From Bacteroides zhangwenhongii (lineage in GTDB: Bacteria > Bacteroidota > Bacteroidia > Bacteroidales > Bacteroidaceae), in the NCBI RefSeq assembly GCF_009193325.2, contig NZ_CP059856.1, positions 186,001 to 250,000 of the forward strand: a stretch of DNA of 64,000 nucleotides. The letters are read 5' to 3'. A program made the translations under genes and the position numbers. Under the pieces are notes generated by a model, which saw only the letters and a program-made list of their open reading frames with translations, was not told the DNA's origin and searched no databases. Numbering within the stretch: position 1 is the first letter of the stretch; each line of letters starts with the position of its first letter. This document shows positions 55,712-64,000 of this stretch, in pieces.

Positions 55712-55802
55712 ACCACAGATTACACGGATTAACACAGATTAGATTAATACATTGAGTATCAATATCTATTTATTATCTGTGTTAATCCGTGTAATCTGTG
55801 GT
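55712..55802. repeat. 28-bp perfect inverted repeat built of CACAGATTA-like units
   Basis: Arms at 55712-55739 and 55775-55802 are perfectly complementary, with a 35-nt loop. Each arm is itself made of three similar 9- to 10-bp units (CACAGATTA, CACGGATTAA, CACAGAT). It sits between the convergent pepP and a minus-strand gene and can terminate both. Similar CACAGATTACAC repeats occur in many bacterial genomes, by recollection. Confidence 0.75.
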
Positions 55803-55812
55803 GAAAATGACT

Positions 55813-56214
55813 TCAATCATCCCAATCGGATAAAGGTAATACTTTCTTTCCATACCACCTCATCCAGGCATACGCCTTCCTTTTTCTAAGATAAAGTGTA
55901 TCACCACAATTCTCCAGTGCCTCCCAATCAAAGACAGAGTGAGGGCGGAAGGACTTCTCCAACCAATAAAAGATGTGGTAAGTCGCAAAGGGAAGCAACA
56001 TCCACCACCATGAGAAGAACAACGACAAGACCAAAGCGGGTAGCAACGTCAACAAGAAGCATTCCCAGAACTGCCTTGCATGGATTCTGACTTCCATATC
56101 TTCCCAAATCTCCAAATATTTATATCGGGTAAAAAAAAGACCACCCAACATAAAACAATGCTTCTTTCCTTTTCCTAAGAACCATTTTGCTAAAAGATTA
56201 TTATAAAAAATCAT
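55813..56214 (-). CDS. Small membrane protein of unknown function
   Basis: A 133-residue protein with two central hydrophobic segments separated by a tryptophan-rich turn (FLLTLLPALVLSLFFSWWWMLLPF, cited in part: LLPALVLSLFFSWWWMLL). The cytoplasmic ends are basic and aromatic, closing with WMRWYGKKVLPLSDWDD. No family is recognised. Several methionines near the N-terminus make the start uncertain. It lies 10 bp beyond the long inverted repeat. Confidence 0.55.
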   Translation of the reverse strand: MIFYNNLLAKWFLGKGKKHCFMLGGLFFTRYKYLEIWEDMEVRIHARQFWECFLLTLLPALVLSLFFSWWWMLLPFATYHIFYWLEKSFRPHSVFDWEALENCGDTLYLRKRKAYAWMRWYGKKVLPLSDWDD

Positions 56215-56310
56215 ACTCTTACTATTTTTGTATATAACTACTTAACAGAATATGAAATCAAAGGTTTAGGCTTTTAGCGTTTAATATCATTATACACACC
56301 CTCTTTCCAC

Positions 56311-57984
56311 TTAATATTTAAAGCTGCTTCCCCCAAGAAATTCGCGAAGCAAAGAAGTCGGCGGAATTTCCTTATCCTGTACGGGAACGAAATATTTGAT
56401 AAACTTCAATAACCGATAAGCCTCGCAATATTCGGGACAATTACGCGGTACTCCCATCAATATAGGCTCGGCATGGAGACGAAGCACGGCAAACTCGAAA
56501 AGCAGTGCCGAGTTAAACATTACATCTGCATTTTCCTGATAAGGGAAGATCCACTTGTCTTCACCCGCACGCACACTAGGCCAACGCGAGATTGTCTCAC
56601 GGGCAGAATATCCCCGATAATTGAAATCACGGATAATACGGCGTAACAAACGATTGTCCGTTGTCGGAATCCAGTTGTGATCGTCCAACGAAATGGTCGT
56701 CAACGCAGAAACATAAATCTTGAACTTCCGTTCTGCCGGAATATGAGGAGTAAGCTCGGGATTTAAGGCATGAATACCTTCCAGGATTAAAATCGTATTA
56801 TCTTCAATTTTCAGTTTATCACCCTTATACTCTTTCTTTCCGAGTGAGAAATTAAAACGGGGAAGTTCCACCTCCTCTCCACGAAGCAATGCCTGCAACT
56901 GCCGATTAAACAGTTCCAAGTCGAGCGCATAAAGCGATTCATAATCATAGTTTCCGTTCTCATCCAACGGCGTATCTTCACGGTCTACAAAATAATTATC
57001 GAGAGAGATAGGATACGGCTTTAACCCGTTCGTCATAAGCTGGATAGAAAGGCGTTTGCTGAAAGTAGTCTTTCCCGAAGAAGACGGTCCGGCTATCAGC
57101 ACCAGTTTCACCCGGTTTCCGTTTTCTCCCCGATGGAAGATGGTATCGGCAATCTGAGCAATCTTCTTTTCCTGCAATGCTTCCGCAACGTTTATCAAAT
57201 CCGTCGCATGTCCTACTTCACATGCCAGATTGAAATCACCCGCATTGTTAAGCCCCATGATATAGCTCCAATTCAGATATTCCTTAAAGACATCCAGCAT
57301 CTTCTCCTGCTTCACGACATCTTCCAAGACTTCCGGATTCTCACGGCTCGGAATGCGAAGAAGTAATCCATCGTAATATTTCACAATGTCGAACAGCTTC
57401 AGATATCCGGTGCTGGGCAGCAGATTACCATAGTAATAATCAACCGTATCTCCCAACGTATAATAATAGGTATAGAGAGAACCGGAAGTTTCGAGCAATC
57501 TGACCTTATCATTCATTCCCCGTTCGCTGAAAATACGCACAGCCTCGGTCGTATGGCATTCAATGCGATGATAAGGAATATCCTCAGCAATAATTTCCTG
57601 CATACGCTGCTTGATACGCATCACGTCTTCCAGCTCCACAGGCCGCCCGATCCGCAAATTGCAGAAATATCCTTTTGAGACAGGGTGCTCTACAAACAAT
57701 TTTCCTTCCGGGAACAGTTCCGTGACAGCCTTGAACAGTACAAAGCAAAGCGAACGGACATAAGTCCGCATACCGGACTGGTCACGCACATCCAGAAACT
57801 CTATATCCTTATTATTATAGACTCTGAAATTAAGCCCTTCAGATCGATTATTGACTTTGGCGCTAACCACCTGGTAAGGAAAATTAAGATTAAAACCGTA
57901 ATAAATATCCAAAAGTGAGCTCCCGATAGGGAATTCTTTAGAAATATTATTATTTTTGCAACATATTTGTAACATCTGTTTCAT
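56311..57984 (-). CDS. Uridine kinase-like protein with N-terminal TGS/SAD-like region
   Basis: A 557-residue nucleoside-kinase fusion. The N-terminal ~270 residues resemble the TGS and SAD-like part of threonyl-tRNA synthetase (NNISKEFPIGSSLLDIYYGF, cited in part). The C-terminal part is a P-loop kinase of the uridine kinase/phosphoribulokinase family with Walker A GPSSSGKTTFS (about 296-306), YPISLDNYFVDRED, and the ILEGIHALNPEL segment. It probably phosphorylates a nucleoside; the synthetase-like part may bind RNA or regulate. No neighbour suggests a specific pathway. Confidence 0.87.
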   Translation of the reverse strand: MKQMLQICCKNNNISKEFPIGSSLLDIYYGFNLNFPYQVVSAKVNNRSEGLNFRVYNNKDIEFLDVRDQSGMRTYVRSLCFVLFKAVTELFPEGKLFVEHPVSKGYFCNLRIGRPVELEDVMRIKQRMQEIIAEDIPYHRIECHTTEAVRIFSERGMNDKVRLLETSGSLYTYYYTLGDTVDYYYGNLLPSTGYLKLFDIVKYYDGLLLRIPSRENPEVLEDVVKQEKMLDVFKEYLNWSYIMGLNNAGDFNLACEVGHATDLINVAEALQEKKIAQIADTIFHRGENGNRVKLVLIAGPSSSGKTTFSKRLSIQLMTNGLKPYPISLDNYFVDREDTPLDENGNYDYESLYALDLELFNRQLQALLRGEEVELPRFNFSLGKKEYKGDKLKIEDNTILILEGIHALNPELTPHIPAERKFKIYVSALTTISLDDHNWIPTTDNRLLRRIIRDFNYRGYSARETISRWPSVRAGEDKWIFPYQENADVMFNSALLFEFAVLRLHAEPILMGVPRNCPEYCEAYRLLKFIKYFVPVQDKEIPPTSLLREFLGGSSFKY

Positions 57985-58067
57985 CGAGTTCGTTAAAAGG
58001 TGAATATTATGGGACTAAATATACTTATAATCAGATTGAGAACAAATAACCATTAAAAATATTATAG

Positions 58068-59765
58068 ATGGAATATTCTTTTTATGATTTTTTAAAGCTC
58101 ATCGGTTCACTGGGACTCTTCTTGTACGGAATGAAGATCATGAGCGAGGGCTTGCAAAAGGTCGCGGGTGACAGGCTACGAAGTATCTTGACGGCAATGA
58201 CTACCAATCGGGTAACGGGTGTTTTAACAGGTGTGCTAATCACAGCCCTTATCCAGTCCTCTTCAGCAACGACTGTAATGGTCGTAAGTTTCGTTAATGC
58301 AGGACTGCTCACTCTTGCCGAATCCATCAGCGTCATTATGGGCGCCAATATCGGTACTACCGTAACCGCCTGGATTATTTCTATTTTCGGATTTAAGGTT
58401 GACATGGCTGCATTCGCCCTTCCACTTCTGGCCATTGCCCTTCCGCTTATCTTTTCTGGCAAAAGCAACCGCAAATCCGTCGGTGAATTCATTTTCGGTT
58501 TCTCTTTCTTATTTATGGGACTTTTTAACTTGAAAGCCAATGCTCCCGACTTGAATGCCAATCCGGAAATGCTCGCCTTTGTACAAAGCTACACGGATAT
58601 GGGATTTTTCTCCATCCTCCTGTTCTTATTCATCGGTACTATACTGACCATGATCGTACAGGCCTCCGCCGCTACGATGGCAATCACGCTAATCATGTGT
58701 GCCAACGGCTGGATCAGCCTGGAATTGGGAGCTGCCCTCGTATTGGGTGAAAATATCGGAACAACCATCACCGCCAATCTCGCCGCATTGACAGCCAACA
58801 CACAGGCTAAGCGGGCAGCATTGGCCCATTTTGTATTCAATGTATTCGGTGTTATCTGGGTGCTGATTATTTTCCATCCTTTCATGCAGATGGTTAACTG
58901 GGTAGTAGACACTTTCTTCCAAAGCAGCGATCCGGAAGTCGCCATCTCCTACAAATTGTCGGCTTTCCACTCTATTTTCAACATCTGTAACGTATGTATC
59001 CTGATATGGGGCGTGAAATTGATTGAACGTACCGTATGCGCTCTCATCCACCCGAAAGAAGAGGACGAAGAACCACGATTGCGCTTCATCACCGGAGGTA
59101 TGCTTTCCACTGCAGAGCTCTCTATACTTCAGGCACGTAAAGAAATCCATCTCTTTGCAGAGCGTACCCATCGTATGTTCGGCATGGTGCAAGATCTGCT
59201 ACACACAGAAAAGGATGATGATTTCAATAAAGTATTCAGCCGTATAGAAAAATATGAAAATATCAGCGATAACATGGAACTTGAAATTGCCAATTATCTG
59301 AATCAGGTTTCTGAAGGACGCCTAAGCTCGGAAAGTAAATTGCAGATACGTGCCATGTTGCGGGAGGTGACGGAAATCGAAAGTATCGGTGACAGTTGTT
59401 ATAATCTGGCACGTACTATCAACCGTAAACGCCAGACCAATCAAGACTTTACCGAGAAACAATATGAGCATATCCATTTCATGATGAAGCTGACTGACGA
59501 TGCGCTCGCACAGATGATCGTAGTGGTGGAGAAACCGGAACATCAGAGCATCGACATCAATAAGTCGTTCAACATTGAAAATGAAATCAATAACTACCGC
59601 AACCAACTGAAGAATCAGAATATTCTGGACGTAAACAACAAAGAATATGATTATCAGATGGGAGTTTACTATATGGATATTATCGCCGAATGCGAGAAAC
59701 TGGGTGACTATGTGGTAAATGTGGTAGAAGCCAGCAGTGATGTAAAAGAGAAGAAAGCTTCCTGA
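58068..59765 (+). CDS. Na+/phosphate cotransporter family protein with PhoU-like C-terminus
   Basis: A 565-residue inner-membrane protein. Two inverted Na/Pi-cotransport repeats carry the QSSSATTVMVVSFVNAG and QASAATMAITLIMCANG signatures. The C-terminal ~220 residues are cytoplasmic and PhoU-like helical (HRMFGMVQDLLH...). It probably exports or imports phosphate with Na+ (YjbB/NptA type), with PhoU-like regulation. It is monocistronic with a strong terminator. Confidence 0.92.
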   Translation: MEYSFYDFLKLIGSLGLFLYGMKIMSEGLQKVAGDRLRSILTAMTTNRVTGVLTGVLITALIQSSSATTVMVVSFVNAGLLTLAESISVIMGANIGTTVTAWIISIFGFKVDMAAFALPLLAIALPLIFSGKSNRKSVGEFIFGFSFLFMGLFNLKANAPDLNANPEMLAFVQSYTDMGFFSILLFLFIGTILTMIVQASAATMAITLIMCANGWISLELGAALVLGENIGTTITANLAALTANTQAKRAALAHFVFNVFGVIWVLIIFHPFMQMVNWVVDTFFQSSDPEVAISYKLSAFHSIFNICNVCILIWGVKLIERTVCALIHPKEEDEEPRLRFITGGMLSTAELSILQARKEIHLFAERTHRMFGMVQDLLHTEKDDDFNKVFSRIEKYENISDNMELEIANYLNQVSEGRLSSESKLQIRAMLREVTEIESIGDSCYNLARTINRKRQTNQDFTEKQYEHIHFMMKLTDDALAQMIVVVEKPEHQSIDINKSFNIENEINNYRNQLKNQNILDVNNKEYDYQMGVYYMDIIAECEKLGDYVVNVVEASSDVKEKKAS

Positions 59766-59847
59766 TAAAACAAAATCAACAGAAGCACCGGGTCCTGCTG
59801 CTCATAATTCAGTTGATGTGTCTTGAAAATGACTATTGAGTATAGTA

Positions 59848-59892
59848 GATGCACAAGGAATCGATGAAAATTCGATGCTTGTGCATCTTTTT
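59848..59892 (+). terminator. Terminator of the Na/Pi gene
   Basis: GATGCACAAG (59848-59857) pairs with CTTGTGCATC (59878-59887), with an inner AATCGA/TCGATT-like stem and a T-run after the hairpin. Confidence 0.85.
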
Positions 59893-59975
59893 AATTAGTA
59901 GTAGGACAAAATGTGATTGAGAATTTGCTAATTCCAATATTAATTTTAATATTTGCATAACAACTATAGTATCAA

Positions 59976-60269
59976 TTGAAAACAAAAGATGAAATAATCG
60001 CTATTCTCCGGAATTTTAAAGAAGAGTTTGGGGAGAGATATGGAATTGAAAAGTTGGGACTTTTCGGTTCTGTGGCCCGTGGTGAACAGAAGGAAGATAG
60101 TGATATTGATATTTGTATTAAACTCCAAGAGCCTGATTATTTTACTCGAATGGAAATAAAAGAGTTTTTAGAAAAGCGTTTTAATGCAAAAGTGGATGTC
60201 GTGTCTTTAACCGCAATTATGCGTAGTTTATTTCGAAATCATATAGAGAAAGATGCAATTTATATCTAA
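59976..60269 (+). CDS. MNT-type nucleotidyltransferase (antitoxin of a HEPN/MNT pair)
   Basis: A 97-residue minimal nucleotidyltransferase. The motif GSVARGEQKEDSDID (GSxAR...DxD) is intact. The frame opens with TTG at 59976 because a stop lies three codons upstream and no in-frame ATG precedes the first conserved residues. The MntA antitoxin is known to AMPylate the HEPN toxin in related pairs. It overlaps the toxin gene by 17 bp, so the two are coupled. Confidence 0.85.
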   Translation: MKTKDEIIAILRNFKEEFGERYGIEKLGLFGSVARGEQKEDSDIDICIKLQEPDYFTRMEIKEFLEKRFNAKVDVVSLTAIMRSLFRNHIEKDAIYI

Positions 60270-60639
60270 TGCCGACATATTGGATATGCTTCTTTTTGTT
60301 GAAGAACGTATTAATACAACTATAGAAAGATGTAGTAGCGTTATCTCTGTGAATGACTTCTTGGCTTCTCCTGATAAGATGGATATTTTTGATGCGACTT
60401 GTATGCGTTTGCAGACCATAGGTGAAACTATTAAGAACATAGATAATCTGACTAATCATAAACTATTAATAAATTATGCCGGTACTCCGTGGAGGAGTAT
60501 AATTGGATTACGTAATATTATTTCTCATGAATACTTATCTATTGACCCCGAAGAGATTTTTAAAATAGTAAAAGTACATTTACCTAAACTGCTTCTTGCG
60601 ATTCAGCTGATTAGAAATGATATTGCCGCTAATATATAA
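60253..60639 (+). CDS. HepT-like HEPN ribonuclease toxin (DUF86)
   Basis: A 128-residue helical protein of the HEPN/DUF86 family. The catalytic RX4HXY motif is intact (RNIISHEY). Such toxins cleave RNA until modified by the MNT partner. It is the second gene of the two-gene module and overlaps the antitoxin gene by 17 bp. Convergent with the rubredoxin gene. Confidence 0.85.
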   Translation: MQFISNADILDMLLFVEERINTTIERCSSVISVNDFLASPDKMDIFDATCMRLQTIGETIKNIDNLTNHKLLINYAGTPWRSIIGLRNIISHEYLSIDPEEIFKIVKVHLPKLLLAIQLIRNDIAANI

Positions 60640-60661
60640 ATCCAATGTCTTGTATTGCCGC

Positions 60662-60697
60662 AAAAAAAAGACCGGGCATATATCTATACACCCAGCC
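60662..60697 (-). terminator. Rubredoxin terminator
   Basis: On the minus strand GGCTGGGTGTATA pairs with TATATGCCCGGTC through several G-U pairs (60670-60697), followed by a run of eight T (60669-60662). Confidence 0.65.
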
Positions 60698-60731
60698 ATT
60701 TTTCTCTCAATAAATTCTCTCTCTTTTAATT

Positions 60732-60896
60732 TTAACCTTCGTACGGTTCGAAATCTTCCTTTCCAACTCCGCACAGAGGACACGTCCAATCTTCCGGAAT
60801 GTCTTCAAATGCAGTTCCCGGTTCAATTCCGCTTTCCGGATCTCCTTGTTCAGGGTCGTAAATATATTCACAGACCGTGCAAATGTACTTCTTCAT
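60732..60896 (-). CDS. Rubredoxin
   Basis: A 54-residue one-iron electron carrier. The two CxxC knuckles that bind the iron are CTVCEY and CPLCGVGK. The ATG at 60896 ([14 protein letters not shown]) gives the standard length; upstream readings add unsupported residues. It probably serves in oxygen or peroxide reduction in this anaerobe. No partner gene (rubrerythrin or similar) is adjacent. Confidence 0.96.
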   Translation of the reverse strand: MKKYICTVCEYIYDPEQGDPESGIEPGTAFEDIPEDWTCPLCGVGKEDFEPYEG

Positions 60897-60987
60897 AATG
60901 TTCGTCTTTTTATTGGTTTTCTGTATAATAAAACACATAAAGCAATATATTTGTTCAACACTTTATTCAAATATTGAAAGAAAAAAC

Positions 60988-60995
60988 TATCTTTG
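60988..60995 (+). promoter_or_regulatory. -7 promoter element of the PAS protein gene
   Basis: TATCTTTG, a perfect -7 box, 37 bp upstream of the ATG at 61033. Confidence 0.6.
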
Positions 60996-61032
60996 TAGCT
61001 AGATTCATCAAACTAAAACAAAGATACCAGCC

Positions 61033-61620
61033 ATGCTCATCGCATTATCATCCACTTTTATAGTCTTATCCATTATACTATTAGTCAGCTTCTTATGGGA
61101 GCGAAAGAAATGTCTTCGGATACAAAAACGATTATTCCGGGAATCCAGGAAATTAGACCGCACCAATCATATCACCAGCGCTATTCTAAAGAATGTACAC
61201 GCCTACATACTGCTGATAGATAATGATTTCAAAGTACTCAAGACCAATTACTATCAAAAGACAGGGACAAGAAAAGGGCTGGAAGAAAAAAGAGTGGGTG
61301 ACTTGTTGCAATGCCGTAATGCCTTATCCTCTCAAGGAGGTTGCGGCACGCACGGTCTTTGCGGCTCGTGTCCGATACGCCAGGCCATCCGTCAGGCTTT
61401 TGAACACAAAAAAAGTTTCACCGATCTCGAAGCGGCACTGACGGTTGTAACAGCCGATGATCAGGCCGTTGAATGCGATGCTATCATATCCGGCTCCTAC
61501 TTTCTTCTGAATGATGAAGAAAACATGGTACTCACCGTGCATGACATCACCCGCTTGAAGAATACGGAAAAAGAGTTGGAACTTGCCAAAGAGAAAGCCG
61601 ATAACGGAAAATCACAGTAA
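61033..61620 (+). CDS. Membrane-anchored PAS protein without kinase domain
   Basis: A 195-residue protein. An N-terminal transmembrane helix (about 3-22) precedes a short linker and a PAS domain (about 45-185) that starts AILKNVHAYILLIDNDFKV (cited in part: VHAYILLIDNDFKVLKTN). The PAS domain carries a cysteine-rich insert CGTHGLCGSCPIRQA, typical of PAS modules in Bacteroides histidine kinases. The protein stops after the ending LKNTEKELELAKEKAD, where a kinase would start. It may be a sensor adaptor or a truncated kinase. A Ca2+ ATPase follows. Confidence 0.75.
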   Translation: MLIALSSTFIVLSIILLVSFLWERKKCLRIQKRLFRESRKLDRTNHITSAILKNVHAYILLIDNDFKVLKTNYYQKTGTRKGLEEKRVGDLLQCRNALSSQGGCGTHGLCGSCPIRQAIRQAFEHKKSFTDLEAALTVVTADDQAVECDAIISGSYFLLNDEENMVLTVHDITRLKNTEKELELAKEKADNGKSQ

Positions 61621-61675
61621 TAAATCCAACTTCATAAAAAGTTTTAATTAAACAGTCAATCACAATTTTATATTG

Positions 61676-61683
61676 TACTTTTG
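61676..61683 (+). promoter_or_regulatory. -7 promoter element of the Ca2+ ATPase gene
   Basis: TACTTTTG fits TAnnTTTG and lies 27 bp before the ATG at 61711. It shows that the ATPase has its own promoter downstream of the PAS gene. Confidence 0.6.
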
Positions 61684-61710
61684 CAACTCAAACTAAACGC
61701 ATGTATCTGC

Positions 61711-64000
61711 ATGAGTACAAATAAAGATGATATCTATCACATAGGACTTACTGATAATGAAGTCCTACAAAGTAGGGAAAAGAACGGTGCCAACCTACTA
61801 ACACCTCCCAAGCGTCCCTCTCTGTGGAAGCTGTATTTAGAGAAATTCGAAGACCCTGTTGTACGTGTACTGTTGGTAGCGGCGGCATTCTCGTTAATCA
61901 TTTCTATCATCGAGAATGAATATGCCGAAACTATCGGAATTATAGCCGCTATCTTGCTGGCCACCGGAATTGGTTTCTTCTTCGAATATGATGCGAACAA
62001 GAAATTCGACTTACTGAATGCGGTCAATGAAGAGACTTTAGTTAAAGTCATCCGGAACGGCCGTGTACAGGAAATCCCACGCAAAGATATAGTAGTAGGT
62101 GATATCGTTATTCTGGAAACAGGCGAAGAGATTCCTGCGGACGGAGAGCTGCTCGAAGCCATTTCTTTACAAGTAAATGAATCGAACCTGACGGGGGAAC
62201 CTGTTATCAACAAAACAACCATAAAAGCGGACTTCGATGAAGAAGCGACGTACGCTTCCAATCTGGTAATGCGAGGCACTACCGTAGTCGACGGTCACGG
62301 CACGATGCGCGTTCTCCACGTAGGCGATGCTACTGAGATTGGAAAGGTAGCTCGCCAAAGTACCGAAGAGAACCTCGAACCGACTCCGTTAAACATACAG
62401 TTGACCAAACTTGCCAACCTGATCGGAAAGATCGGTTTTACGGTTGCCGGACTCGCTTTCCTTATTTTCTTTGTCAAAGATGTACTGCTCTACTTCGACT
62501 TCGGAGCATTGAACGGGTGGCACGAATGGTTGCCGGTTTTTGAACGGACTCTCAAATATTTCATGATGGCTGTCACCTTGATAGTAGTGGCCGTCCCCGA
62601 AGGATTACCAATGAGTGTCACGCTCAGTCTGGCGTTGAATATGCGCCGTATGCTTGCTACCAATAACCTGGTACGCAAGATGCACGCTTGCGAAACAATG
62701 GGGGCCATCACCGTGATATGTACGGACAAGACGGGTACACTGACGCAAAACCTGATGCAAGTGCACGAGCCCAACTTCTATGGTTTAAAGAACGGCAGCG
62801 AATTATCCGACGACGATATCAGCAAACTTATCACCGAAGGTATCAGCGCCAATTCTACTGCTTTTCTTGAAGAGACCGACACCGGTGAAAAGCCGAAAGG
62901 TGTGGGAAATCCCACCGAAGTAGCGCTATTGCTATGGCTCAATAGTCAAGGAAGAAATTATCTGAAACTCCGCGAAAACGCACAGATCCTCGATCAGCTG
63001 ACTTTCTCCACAGAACGGAAGTTTATGGCAACGCTTGTAGAGTCGGCCTTGCTGGGAAAGAAAATTCTCTATATAAAAGGTGCTCCGGAGATAGTGCTCG
63101 GGAAGTGCAGAAAAGTCATGTTGGACGGACAGCAGGTAGACGCTACCGAATATCGTTCGACAGTTGAAGCACAACTGCTGAACTACCAGAACATGGCCAT
63201 GCGCACATTGGGATTCGCTTTCAAGATTGTAGAAGAGAATGAACCGGACGACTGCACGGCATTGGTATCGGCCAACGACCTAAACTTCTTAGGTATCGTA
63301 GCCATCTCCGACCCGATTCGTCCGGATGTGCCGGCCGCAGTTGCCAAATGTCAGTCGGCAGGTATAGGAATCAAGATTGTGACTGGTGATACTCCGGGAA
63401 CCGCTACGGAAATCGCACGTCAGATCGGTCTTTGGAATCCGGAAACGGATACGGAGCGGAATCGCATCACCGGAGTTGCTTTCTCCGAGTTGAGTGATGA
63501 GGAAGCATTGGACCGTGTGATGGATCTTAAAATCATGTCCCGTGCCCGTCCTACGGATAAACAACGTCTGGTGCAATTGCTCCAACAGAAAGGGGCGGTA
63601 GTAGCCGTGACCGGCGACGGAACCAATGACGCTCCGGCTTTGAATCATGCCCAAGTAGGCCTGTCAATGGGAACTGGTACTTCCGTTGCCAAAGAGGCCA
63701 GCGACATTACCCTTCTCGATGATTCGTTCAACAGTATCGGAACCGCCGTGATGTGGGGACGTTCACTGTATAAGAACATCCAGCGTTTCATCGTATTCCA
63801 GTTGACTATCAATTTTGTCGCGCTATTGATTGTCCTGCTCGGTTCGGTGATAGGCACGGAACTGCCGTTGACCGTAACACAGATGTTATGGGTAAATCTG
63901 ATCATGGACACTTTTGCCGCTCTAGCTTTGGCTTCTATTCCGCCAAGTGAAACCGTTATGCTTGAAAAGCCCCGTCGCAGCACTGACTTTATTATCAGTA
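61711..64000 (+). CDS. PMCA-type calcium-translocating P-type ATPase, 5' part (gene runs off the right edge)
   Basis: The first ~763 codons of a P2-type ATPase. The start at 61711 (MSTNKDDIYHIGLTD) follows a -7 box; another ATG at 61701 is out of frame and meets a stop. Visible features are the actuator NESNLTGEP, the ion-site VAVPEGLPM, the phosphorylation site ICTDKTGTLTQN, the nucleotide-binding LYIKGAPE, the hinge VTGDGTNDAPAL and transmembrane segments up to the right edge. The PEGLP motif points to Ca2+ transport out of the cell, as in plasma-membrane Ca2+ ATPases. The C-terminus is outside the window. Confidence 0.93.
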   Translation, partial: MSTNKDDIYHIGLTDNEVLQSREKNGANLLTPPKRPSLWKLYLEKFEDPVVRVLLVAAAFSLIISIIENEYAETIGIIAAILLATGIGFFFEYDANKKFDLLNAVNEETLVKVIRNGRVQEIPRKDIVVGDIVILETGEEIPADGELLEAISLQVNESNLTGEPVINKTTIKADFDEEATYASNLVMRGTTVVDGHGTMRVLHVGDATEIGKVARQSTEENLEPTPLNIQLTKLANLIGKIGFTVAGLAFLIFFVKDVLLYFDFGALNGWHEWLPVFERTLKYFMMAVTLIVVAVPEGLPMSVTLSLALNMRRMLATNNLVRKMHACETMGAITVICTDKTGTLTQNLMQVHEPNFYGLKNGSELSDDDISKLITEGISANSTAFLEETDTGEKPKGVGNPTEVALLLWLNSQGRNYLKLRENAQILDQLTFSTERKFMATLVESALLGKKILYIKGAPEIVLGKCRKVMLDGQQVDATEYRSTVEAQLLNYQNMAMRTLGFAFKIVEENEPDDCTALVSANDLNFLGIVAISDPIRPDVPAAVAKCQSAGIGIKIVTGDTPGTATEIARQIGLWNPETDTERNRITGVAFSELSDEEALDRVMDLKIMSRARPTDKQRLVQLLQQKGAVVAVTGDGTNDAPALNHAQVGLSMGTGTSVAKEASDITLLDDSFNSIGTAVMWGRSLYKNIQRFIVFQLTINFVALLIVLLGSVIGTELPLTVTQMLWVNLIMDTFAALALASIPPSETVMLEKPRRSTDFIIS

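Overview
The window is chromosomal DNA from a Bacteroides species, probably of the B. thetaiotaomicron/ovatus/xylanisolvens group. The evidence is: many promoters with the Bacteroidales -7 box TAnnTTTG and little use of Shine-Dalgarno sequences; SPII lipoproteins; typical Bacteroides products (ROK glucokinase, MsrAB fusion, long-form IspG, uridine kinase fused to a ThrRS-like N-terminus, DUF4136 and DUF4476 proteins, a BT4734-type VirE protein); and dense genes on both strands. I see no rRNA, tRNA, integrase, transposase or CRISPR array. Species assignment is inference.

Layout. 0-9 kb: 5' part of a MATE exporter, a degenerate aspartokinase-like protein paired with ProC, a sigma-54-dependent response regulator, a four-domain CoA-disulfide-reductase/rhodanese/TusA/DsrE fusion with a MarR regulator, and two envelope proteins. 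9-16 kb: a GH3/beta-lactamase fusion with a two-gene 5'-nucleotidase, then rplS and glucokinase. 15.7-21.5 kb: a complete tripartite MacB-like exporter (ATPase, two permeases, adaptor, TolC). 21.5-33.3 kb: msrAB, then a tight minus-strand operon (duplicated LRR lipoprotein, DcuC carrier, isoaspartyl dipeptidase, porin, M14 carboxypeptidase, porin, esterase lipoprotein), followed by a membrane-tethered SARP-like regulator. It looks like a locus for scavenging (iso)aspartyl peptides.

33.4-42 kb: a GT51 transglycosylase with a long AsmA-like N-terminus, a Ser/Arg/Asn-rich secreted protein, a DUF4476 protein, CvfB, a malate dehydrogenase, and a Zn/Cd-type P-type ATPase with a Fur-family regulator and a perfect 7-1-7 palindrome at their promoter. 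42-49 kb is the accessory part: an AT-rich lipoprotein, a FISUMP-type lipoprotein, and a VirE/VapE-like primase-helicase preceded by a striking 22-bp-period repeat array and bracketed by a 17-bp inverted repeat. 49-64 kb returns to core genes (ispG, purE, gcvH, a PAP2 protein, rpoN, aminopeptidase P, uridine kinase, Na/Pi cotransporter), a HEPN/MNT pair, rubredoxin, a kinase-less PAS protein and a PMCA-type Ca2+ ATPase running off the end.

The strongest candidates for something undescribed are the 46.08-48.75 kb unit (iteron-like array, VirE-like protein, bracketing repeats), the isoaspartyl-peptide operon with its regulator, and the degenerate aspartokinase next to proC.
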